From NCBI GenBank assembly GCA_964472265.1, contig CAYYJO010000030.1, forward strand, positions 1 to 23,916: 23,916 bases of DNA, written 5' to 3'. The DNA comes from JAGNLA01 sp964472265. Its GTDB lineage: Bacteria; Caldisericota; Caldisericia; JAAYUI01. A program made the translations under genes and the position numbers. The notes under the pieces were generated by a model. It saw only the letters and a program-made list of their open reading frames with translations, made no database searches and was not told the DNA's origin. Positions within the stretch are counted from its first letter, which is position 1. Each line of letters starts with the position of its first letter. This document shows, piece after piece, positions 21,801-23,916 of the stretch.

Positions 21801-23190
21801 CTCCATCATAGATTGCATATCCATCTGATGGAATCCACTCTGGAGCATTGGCGTGTCTGATCTGAAGGGTGTATGTTCCGGCGGTTGCAGTGTTGATAAG
21901 GCCGGCTGTTGATAAGAAGGTTATTACCAGCTGTCCTCCAGCATAAATGGAGAAGCCAGCAGGAAGCATGATTCTCAGTGTTTTGGGTCCGAGGGCGATA
22001 ACCGATGAAGCGTAGTATGCCTGACTGCCCCATGACCAGCTTGAGTTTGAAAGTAGGATTGACGAAGCTTGCGGTCTCTGGGCAGGAACTGTGAAATCAT
22101 TTGTGATTGAGGCATTGTCAGGGGCTGGGTTTGAAGCATCGTAGAAGTTGACTTCCACCCAGTCGCCGTTGTCACCAGAGAGAGTTGCTCCATTATGGAG
22201 AGTCCATTCAATCTTGTATTCAGGGTTTACTGAGCTGACAGTGTTGCCAAGAACCGTGACCTTTGCATGGTTTGCAACCATTACCTGCGAAGACTGAACT
22301 GCATAAGTTTCTTTGGATGTGCCAACACCGAATTTGTAGTAGTCAGCTGTAGCCGGGGTTTTGATATTGCAGGTTTTTGCGAAGGTAACAATTATCTCTG
22401 ATCCGGCAGGGATGCTGGTTCCAAAAGGCACTTCCAGCTTGAATCTGTTGTTTGGATAGAGTTCCTTAGTAAGTGTTGCCGGCGTGAAGGAGTTTGGAAG
22501 TGGCGGTGGTCCCGGAGGGCCCCACTGAACCGTAACGCAGCTTGCGTCTGGTGATGTATATGAGTAGGAGCCGTAAGAGGACGGAAGGTCAATGTTGATT
22601 GTGTCACCCGCAACAAGAGCGCCGCAACCACCTAGAGTCATGTCAACGGTCAACTGGCTCGCAGTGTCAACGATTGGTGGTGACACAACTATTGAGTTGA
22701 TTGTAACCGTTGACTCCACCGTATAGGTGAAGTGGGCTTCGGTTGTTGTTGACGCCGGTGTGGTGATTGCCCTGATGATGTCAATTGGCACAGCCAGAGG
22801 ACCACATGTGTTCGGGTTCCTGATCTTTGCATCCTTTGAAATTGTGATTGTCACCTGAGACGCAACAGGAATGAAAGTTGTGGACGGGTAGTGGAAGATG
22901 ATGGTGTTACCAACAAGCGTGACATCGGATGTGTAGTATGGCGATATCATGCATGTGGTTGAATTCACCACCGCACCGGTCAGGTTGAACGCAGGCGGGA
23001 AAACCAGCCTGAATTCATCAACGTATGCAGAGGGTTGTTGCCAGGGCAGTATAAACTGGGCTATCTGGTTTGTGGCATTTGGCGTAACCGTAACCGTCAC
23101 TGTCGGCTGGGCTTTTGCCTCCTGCATTGTTCCCACGATGGTTCCAAAAACCATCGAGAGTATTATCAATATAGTCAAGGATCTTCTCAT
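9826..23190 (-). CDS. Giant exported modular repeat protein (4454 aa) with C-terminal copper-amine-oxidase-N-like domain
   Basis: Intact 4454-codon frame. The frame opens earlier (23271), but the ATG at 23190 has AAGGAGAG 6 nt upstream and begins a clear Sec signal peptide (residues 1-27, MRRSLTILIILSMVFG..., cleavage after AKA). Layout, counting from 23190: about 19 beta-rich modules to residue 3130, including a duplicated block (307-2247) and a distinct two-lobed insert (about 2714-2875); two Ig-like domains (3137-3320); a Gly/Ser/Thr linker (about 3322-3344); two 'LTGGEIRITFP'-type beta domains (to about 3610); three more modules (to about 4010); an OmpL47-like segment containing GWYKDKPSVTL (4013-4095); Ig-like domains; and a copper-amine-oxidase-N-like domain (4326-4454). 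No catalytic motif, sortase signal or C-terminal membrane helix is seen. The likely role is a very long surface fibre or adhesin. The exact module family is one I cannot name. Confidence 0.95.
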   Translation of the reverse strand: MRRSLTILIILSMVFGTIVGTMQEAKAQPTVTVTVTPNATNQIAQFILPWQQPSAYVDEFRLVFPPAFNLTGAVVNSTTCMISPYYTSDVTLVGNTIIFHYPSTTFIPVASQVTITISKDAKIRNPNTCGPLAVPIDIIRAITTPASTTTEAHFTYTVESTVTINSIVVSPPIVDTASQLTVDMTLGGCGALVAGDTINIDLPSSYGSYSYTSPDASCVTVQWGPPGPPPLPNSFTPATLTKELYPNNRFKLEVPFGTSIPAGSEIIVTFAKTCNIKTPATADYYKFGVGTSKETYAVQSSQVMVANHAKVTVLGNTVSSVNPEYKIEWTLHNGATLSGDNGDWVEVNFYDASNPAPDNASITNDFTVPAQRPQASSILLSNSSWSWGSQAYYASSVIALGPKTLRIMLPAGFSIYAGGQLVITFLSTAGLINTATAGTYTLQIRHANAPEWIPSDGYAIYDGVVFSATPSVYVNPPTVGLEAGYTVVFQNGAMLKGGDTITIAFPSGTSFKNWNTTLAGGSIYLMSGPMPTPGNPALPPFPPANFPGADIVFDPNVECPPVRNPAFNYPTPLVGPRPLDLNAAVSSTYGSGQTVTITIPNGFMAPAGNWIAIRFCKSAGLINPTTSGQYTLQIKTSTQPAYAISTPYLVTTTASAITVTPNPNGTCAQNVEYKVQFTPGIAGDLRGDAGDFVDLAFYDPTNPAPDYASIQNVFQSTTPPPVAITDSYAYVSPPFVNWSSRWDVFFRTGTALATGTDTITITFPPTVKVPTTFAANTIYISTQPMPLLDPPLPGAPAVAVAPANITVSGQIVRIVTPTNFAAGDMVYLRIESTAGIQNPSGANASYTIYLESSTQTYKVPTYFGITDDYNYVPTGNAPSVNPQWRGHDLSIVPTVFPSTTASPAQYDIALSSNTGSGCSITAASVLTLEFPPGTIIPNTIPANSIRVSANPPPFNFGQESTVVGNTVTATANPSTRTITLTGFAGGPYTDMFIRIYSSAGIINPSNPSATLQINMSLTNSGCIANEGITVPSEYFVITPPIIGGVTIPSQSVYMLGGYYYAGFQNNWVSRIDVLSGMGNLKTLRVWIPAGVQLQQGQQSTIVFTGAAGLVNTCTAGSYVLSLRTSKEMTWIKSSPYAIVDAVQFVCGTYPKATPPTVSQTAQYDVSFTVGPLGGLKADVDTITIAFPSMTTFTGGGGYSGTGSIPAGSIYVSTSPILGTDCPPPAPAVACKFNGTVSSQAVTITTPIPIGNGQTVYIRFCKSAGITNPYTAGAYNLQVKTSMQNTYAVSCLYAIGTAVSNVEVTPVPDATCNQNVEYQIKLQVGQSGGLSGDNSDYVEIDFADPTIANSASISNNFRLSSPSPSSIMFYPGYYSYGYGGKPASQVLVLSETKLRIYLPSGFTVGDSSQMNVVFTAGARLNNTCTPGSYKVYVSTSKELTPVASKPYSIVDAVTFNSGIPVEVVPPVVNLEAQYTVTFDVSTTGGLVANSGTITVAFPTGTQVPYQMSPGTIWVANGQFDANSSCPPTAPVGVNFAQVIIPPTVSGQIVTFTTPINIPNGGRVTVRFCKQTGIKNPYTAGAYQLQVKTSSQPAYATSYPYAIITALSGIKVTPNPNIICTEDTEYKIDFTNSASGTLNGDLGDYIEVQFDDPRNPAPDYASIQNNFSATNTVTGVHVEPLANPIASELSRWDVNFRTGIGGSLTLGDTISIDFPSTTSFNAPFPAASIWISDSPWTNYGWRPTNNSTLNTSANTFATTANVIGTNVLINIPAGFSVPDNGNVYIRFMGNTIFNPAYAGTHVIQLYTSKQTTPASSNYFGTTIDNPIPGGAVPINTNYIPFSSVLPFSPKVYPQTAGSVAQVDLEFTLVNALTTPAPVSPTVTIAFPLGFSVPTMINATSVWMAVNGEFVNCKEGSNDPSPSPPYYPLTTPPVISGNTITMQIPAVLLPAMTAGAAVEIQFRPSAGIRNPSTTGTNYVISVTTNGNDAPLVNYGNFTDSEYIAVTPTSNPLGASSIQSSQIMLGSTWGGVGVNPASVVVIGNKSLRIYLPLGYTIGASAQSSITFLPSAHLRNTCTPGNYILKLRTSKDPVFIDSSPYSIVAAVRDITVRAVPPVVSTVANYTIVFTDTSTTGLKKDRDTITIAFPSETVVPSNMSAGSIYVARTADFSNDVCPPTHPGSYGVHYAPLSAPPVISGNVVTITVPIDINAGELISIRFCESAGITNPGYAKYYTLQVMTSAQPQYAISLPYPIVTGLNKPKVTVVPNIISRTVCQPSEMTITFNTGMSGKLTRGTNRIFVAVEMDPNHVLPGTNRGYYMPTTFMQIDANCITVNGVQATANANVYQNPTGDKVPRPMPTFTSMAVIEVILPVDVASSTEVKLVFQECSGLCNPYVSGNYTVAVWTDVENTANESEYYAILNSVMIVNVDVQPPTVSTMAQYTIEFVTYATITADLTTITVTFPSDTNIPTMLMPGHIKVDDDAMFGSDATPPLDAKSPVTINGRSITFVCPYSFVSGNHIWVRFDVESGIVNPTTEGPYTLKLRTSAQPNDAESSPYYITLALGGATVTVTPPISKYVNAEYQIDWDISDKGSLTKDISSIKISFPDNDIYGYGGGYAAVGSTLPTSIAATNIYINDTQCRMNANIDYVDRLITIFTPITVDAKGHVKIVIKPGAGMRNPVTGSYRLRLQTSVEPIWIETNVYQIYSTLGGPIGGRNPSVAVSYLVSNTTMDAIAGAVTVNVDQTLGWVSGVYAAVGDLTDWFDAQVVQITGVGTGSLTFAQPLAKDTPAGTPFFYLKTFRSTLLAAGANPGDTTITVNDAKPFIGEQYVLVGPADFTAELHRIASVDLTTNIVTLDPATPIVGTFAAGSNVFKFVNNVGIVNEEAYYNISFMTGSTGNLTAGMSTITITFPDNTTVPTGMTAQTVKISTDNIIYRTCDTVVSDSTARTITITTPIDIGSNGAVYIAIFPQSGLRNPKYPGTFRLKVRTSTESVDVESLAYYMEGNGAPLVEVDPCIKGEVGAKYVITFSITQRLPTGSHIFITFPQDTVLPSVLRQENVLINGMAVVDPITVTTATLQVDITTPKDLPASQSIEVTFLSESRIKNPSSFGYYRLKVRTSLAPNNVDVQSVDYVICNRQTPDSIVLIPGCPISFTPGQSKVIQAQLKDVAGVSIDYGVDYNWYTTIGTISGISGGSMTLTAPASSGTGTLTVEATYQGTKKTQTCSINISAPLGTVSVTPAGPLTLNFGAVQVFGGQAVDSDGGNISSGVVYKWSVTGGIGSISPSSGQQTTFTAGQSSTSGSVTCEASYAGVTKSYSATINIVSSGGSSGGGGDNGGGGTTTPTTLIKATVDPTSVQAQTQIGGITFTLTALDDLTGGEIRITFPSAWANPTVDKMQFPAADGVVIGAVTYSGAVMIIPITTMTAGRAMNIIWLNPPVAPSPNNYVFTVVAKKPGTADPSPASPQPLIIATQGTGPVTADGTGLCVVTPDIVSAGSTGVKLTFVFTAQMDLTDGRLQITIPRDWTQPTQTEGSKGFVRVVNSDGDVPTVQVLQNGLVEFMFMKFLKNHKLTFEYSNVDVPSDEKTDSFIVKTGSGTGVPKAIVNQPQVKIQRSGISGLTLTPKPSAAGSPSAYEIRFKTSSAGTLTNGAGTIYFQFPVDTFVPTTISPPMIKVQSTESVAVEANQANRSLLITVGTDIPSNSTVVVQISDQAGIKNPTVPGTEYKVNAKTSSDGSLVQSASYVIDASKVSAAKVTPDPVITAAEAQYTIVFSTGAGGRLAKAQDKIILEFRNDTYIPPNILPTQVTVNGKILTDVVQIDTIALKVILTAPDAIPENSEVKIVFLKSAGIKNPTKSGSYTMYVSTTKETIRVESDTYMIGQSQVSTPKVTLSSNTAAAKCVDYTIEFTTGQFGSLTPASTITLWFHPAYNLGTISAQRILINGQAASGTPTVKQNQGTYLTFSPSSSIGPNSNVKIVLKCIDNPSTSSTYHVQVATSAEPTFVNSNDFKIGEVLSTLAVINPNSPTGDFGWYKDKPSVTLTNNQSTATMYYSIDGGEAKRYTGAPVVIEYGQHTFEYWSTDPNFQDEPRQTLGTIKVDNVKPKFTITEPKDSATVSTGQITVKGTFEEDFMYEITYGDFANPSAPMNKATFDEASKTFQFTYTLLKGSNSINIVAKDQAGNTSFEPPLTVIYNPVSQPTVLITSPQDNTEPTGGVTLVSEATNGQYHLEAKTSVTGSFDGDVVKIEVSTDTAPSEWILLTLDTTMKKVTGTPGLKVKAGKNILTFRATDSNGKTYVWTKILIVNVSMRFDNVKAFNTLTGKPPVGVPDRTTFNGSVFKTTDGAYPFTTQDGRTVVPFRLLGNVFGAVVSYDANTKTASYEFEGKKVSIVQGSNKATITENGQQKSVQIDTNPSVVPINVSSRLYVPLRFVADNLGWKYDWQSSTRTLMMCYPDACKP
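9829..10215 (-). other. Copper-amine-oxidase-N-like (stalk) domain of the 4454-aa protein
   Basis: Residues about 4326-4454. The two half-repeats are TVVPFRLLGNVFGAVVSYD and LYVPLRFVADNLGWKYDW. Same position and order as in the 2713-aa paralogue, but the short tail ends in CYPDACKP with two Cys, absent from the paralogue. Confidence 0.85.
13150..13225 (-). other. Gly/Ser/Thr-rich linker inside the 4454-aa protein
   Basis: Residues about 3322-3344 read as runs of Gly with Ser, Asp and Asn (SSGGSSGGGGDNGGGG) and then Thr/Pro. This is the only clear low-complexity hinge in the protein. It separates the N-terminal module array plus Ig pair from the C-terminal third. The 2713-aa paralogue has no counterpart at the same place. 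Confidence 0.8.
14560..15050 (-). other. Two-lobed non-module beta insert in the 4454-aa protein
   Basis: Residues about 2714-2875 break the module rhythm. The stretch contains two related lobes with 'AGAvTVNVDqtlGwvsG..aavG' and 'AGANPGDTTITVNDAKPFIGE', each followed by 'V.it.V....lt...pl....aG...f'. This pattern (sharp turn, small beta barrel, residue pair before a repeat of the same strand) resembles repeats found in phage tail and surface proteins. I cannot name the family. Confidence 0.6.
16450..22272 (-). repeat. Higher-order tandem duplication (about 2.9 kb twice) in the 4454-aa gene
   Basis: Two successive blocks, 22272-19321 and 19320-16450 (residues about 307-1290 and 1291-2247), have the same internal order of composite modules. 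Each contains a short composite ('B') followed by a long composite ('A'). The landmark 'RFC(K/E)' of the module that ends each composite falls near residues 613, 1258, 1568 and 2213, with spacings of about 645, 310 and 645. The copies have diverged at protein level, so this is an old duplication or one under selection. Confidence 0.75.
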
Positions 23191-23285
23191 GATTCTCTCC
23201 TTTTTGTGCAAGCCAATTGTGTATCGTTGCATGAATCCAATACTGTGGTGATTTCCGATTGGTTTACGCAACTTCGTTTTTTCAT
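23187..23285 (-). CDS. Possible 32-aa leader peptide upstream of the 4454-aa gene
   Basis: Tentative. In the 103-nt gap between the HTH gene and the first giant gene, a frame starts at ATG 23285 (MKKRSCVNQSEITTVL...) and its TGA overlaps the giant start codon as ATGA, the same junction type seen at the 55-aa gene and at tldD/pmbA. A weak AGGTG lies 5 nt before the ATG. The product would have three Cys and basic ends. A frame of 32 codons in such a gap can arise by chance. Confidence 0.25.
   Translation of the reverse strand: MKKRSCVNQSEITTVLDSCNDTQLACTKRRES
23195..23202 (-). promoter_or_regulatory. Ribosome-binding site of the 4454-aa gene
   Basis: AAGGAGAG, 6 nt before ATG 23190. It decides this start over the upstream in-frame ATGs at 23271 and 23232, which lack a ribosome site and would place 27 or 14 polar residues before the signal peptide. 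Confidence 0.85.
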
Positions 23286-23293
23286 GGCTACAC

Positions 23294-23488
23294 CTATTTT
23301 ATTTTTTCCTCAAGAATCGTTTTGTTGTTTTTAATGTAATCCTCGATGTCCCTGGCTTCGATTTTCAAAAGCCTTCCGATGCGAACAACAGGGAATTTTC
23401 CCCTTCTGACGTACTGTCGCATGGTTGTGTAGTGGATTCCGAGCATTTCTGCCGCTTCTTTTAAGCTAAGTAACTTCTTTTCTTCCAT
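23294..23488 (-). CDS. Excisionase-type (HTH_17) winged helix-turn-helix DNA-binding protein
   Basis: 64 residues. The ATG at 23488 is chosen because AAGGAGG (23501-23495) sits 6 nt upstream; the frame opens earlier but into the promoter region. Residues 7-30 (LSLKEAAEMLGIHYTTMRQYVRRG) have the HTH_17 pattern 'lt.keaAe.LgVs..tvrr.i..G', and residues 33-44 (PVVRIGRLLKIE) form the wing with the usual 'v..gr..ri...dl..yi' continuation. Such small proteins serve as phage excisionases, plasmid factors or stand-alone regulators. No integrase or attachment site is seen, so a regulator is preferred. It is the first gene of the leftward cluster, with a promoter directly upstream, and could control the operon and its own promoter. 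Confidence 0.85.
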   Translation of the reverse strand: MEEKKLLSLKEAAEMLGIHYTTMRQYVRRGKFPVVRIGRLLKIEARDIEDYIKNNKTILEEKIK

Positions 23489-23516
23489 GGCAAGCCTCCT
23501 TGGGTCACCTGCTTGG

Positions 23517-23545
23517 AGTTTAAGTGACTGTTTGTAACATGTCAA
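23517..23545 (-). promoter_or_regulatory. Sigma-70-type promoter of the leftward operon
   Basis: On the minus strand TTGACA (23545-23540), 17 nt, TAAACT (23522-23517). Expected transcription start near 23510 gives a leader of about 22 nt before the HTH gene's ATG, enough for its AAGGAGG. A second TTGACA lies 25 nt further upstream (23570-23565) but has only a poor -10 (TATTGA) at 17 nt. Confidence 0.6.
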
Positions 23546-23594
23546 TAGGTATTCTTAGATTTGCTGTCAACTATCAATCAATTAGGGCTTGTTT

Positions 23595-23608
23595 ATACTT
23601 AAAAGTAT
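23595..23608. promoter_or_regulatory. Palindrome, possible operator
   Basis: ATACTT AA AAGTAT, a perfect 6-bp dyad with a 2-nt centre, about 50 bp upstream of the leftward -35 element. AT-rich palindromes of this size occur by chance, so the role is a guess. Confidence 0.3.
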
Positions 23609-23691
23609 GCTTGCTAATATATAGAACAATTAATGGATTTATGCATTATATTTATTACTTGAATATGCTAAGTTATATATTGTGTTACTTT

Positions 23692-23708
23692 TGCACAGCA
23701 AATGTGCA
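23692..23708. promoter_or_regulatory. Palindrome, possible operator
   Basis: TGCACA, 5-nt spacer, TGTGCA. It lies about midway between the two divergent promoters. Its GC content is higher than the surroundings. Confidence 0.3.
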
Positions 23709-23780
23709 TAATATCACATATTAGATAGTAGTTTTGATTTTATTAGATTAATCCATCATTAATTGGCAGTCTTGGGGTTG

Positions 23781-23809
23781 TTGACATGGTTTCAGATTTT
23801 CGGTATACT
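23781..23809 (+). promoter_or_regulatory. Strong sigma-70-type promoter directed out of the window
   Basis: TTGACA (23781-23786), exactly 17 nt, TATACT (23804-23809): a full -35 match and a 5-of-6 match at -10. Transcription would start near 23816 and run rightward past the window end, implying a divergently transcribed gene or RNA. The -35 and the next two bases (TTGACATG) are identical to those of the leftward promoter. Confidence 0.65.
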
Positions 23810-23828
23810 TTCGTTTGTAGCAGATACT

Positions 23829-23916
23829 GTGCAAAATTTATCCAAAATCGATGGATTTTTCGACTTTAAACAAGAAATTGAACCTTTAACCGGGTTCAAG
23901 GGTATCGATATCAGGA
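23829..23916 (+). CDS. Possible start of a rightward gene (cut by window edge)
   Basis: Tentative. Downstream of the rightward promoter one frame is open to the window end. A GTG at 23829 would give MQNLSKIDGFFDFKQEIEPL and nine more residues. There is no clear ribosome site before the GTG, the frame is already open from 23763, and the opposite strand also has an open frame here, so this may be untranslated leader instead. Confidence 0.18.
   Translation, partial: MQNLSKIDGFFDFKQEIEPLTGFKGIDIR

Larger units (their letters stand above)
23546..23780. other. AT-rich intergenic region between divergent promoters
   Basis: No convincing gene. The stretch is clearly richer in A and T than the coding region. 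It holds two short palindromes that could be operators: ATACTT-AA-AAGTAT (23595-23608) and TGCACA-gcaaa-TGTGCA (23692-23708). A rightward frame from GTG 23524 (66 codons, Ile/Tyr/Leu-rich) overlaps the leftward promoter and looks like chance. Confidence 0.6.

Noticed and set aside
9826..23190. CRISPR-like or simple tandem repeats in the long repetitive region
   Set aside because: The repetition is at protein level with diverged modules of over 100 residues; there are no short identical repeats with spacers.
53..23251. Many 60-150-codon frames on either strand inside the three large genes
   Set aside because: They are shadows of the long coding frames, with no ribosome sites or recognisable motifs.
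23191..23271. Upstream in-frame starts (ATG 23271, 23232) for the 4454-aa gene
   Set aside because: No ribosome site precedes them, and they would add 14-27 polar residues before a standard signal peptide. ATG 23190 has AAGGAGAG at 6 nt.
23294..23488. Phage or integrative-element excisionase
   Set aside because: The fold fits, but no integrase, attachment site, tRNA gene or other mobile-element gene is seen; a regulator is the simpler reading.
23489..23545. Longer form of the HTH protein starting at 23545
   Set aside because: It would run through the promoter and the ribosome-binding site; the added residues do not belong to the HTH_17 family pattern.
23524..23724. Rightward 66-codon frame from GTG 23524
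   Set aside because: It overlaps the leftward promoter, is AT-driven (Ile, Tyr, Leu, Cys-rich) and lacks recognisable features. A GGAG five nt upstream is the only support.

Overview
The window is dominated by one leftward (minus-strand) gene cluster that reads like a single operon. From right to left: a 64-residue winged helix-turn-helix protein of the excisionase/HTH_17 type (23294-23488), a giant exported repeat protein of 4454 residues (9826-23190), an unrecognised 55-residue charged protein (9643-9810), a second giant exported repeat protein of 2713 residues (1505-9646), the zinc peptidase TldD (53-1492), and the first 18 codons of its partner PmbA/TldE (1-56, cut by the window edge). 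Gaps inside the cluster are very short: 15 nt, an ATGA overlap, 12 nt and another ATGA overlap. Only the 103 nt between the HTH gene and the first giant gene could hold a separate control point. I found no convincing terminator or promoter between the genes downstream of that gap.

The two giants are paralogues with the same plan. Each has a Sec signal peptide, then a long array of roughly 110-170-residue beta-sandwich-like modules (about 19 in the larger, about 9 in the smaller). A pair of Ig-like domains follows, then two further beta domains, three more modules, an OmpL47/chitobiase-like and Ig-like segment, and finally a copper-amine-oxidase-N-like (stalk) domain. I see no sortase motif, SLH domain or C-terminal membrane anchor. 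The most likely role is a cell-surface or appendage-like structural protein or adhesin. The larger protein carries a higher-order tandem duplication of about 955-985 residues, and within each copy one composite module appears to be split by two inserted modules.

The right end (23489-23916) is AT-rich and intergenic. It holds a good leftward sigma-70-type promoter just upstream of the HTH gene and an excellent rightward promoter (TTGACA, 17 nt, TATACT) firing out of the window. This suggests a divergently transcribed neighbour. Both promoters share the 8-mer TTGACATG at the -35 element.

Taxonomy cannot be fixed from this sequence. Strong AAGGAGG ribosome-binding sites, a TTG start, moderate GC content, and giant surface proteins ending in copper-amine-oxidase-N-like domains are the sort of mix seen in Clostridia-like, Coprothermobacterota, Caldisericota or Atribacterota lineages. 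That is an impression, not a result.

Taken together, this looks like a surface-fibre or adhesin locus in which two giant exported proteins are co-expressed with a small charged cytosolic protein and the cytosolic TldD/TldE protease pair. I know of no described system with this gene order, and the coupling of TldD/TldE to giant secreted proteins is the most unusual part.
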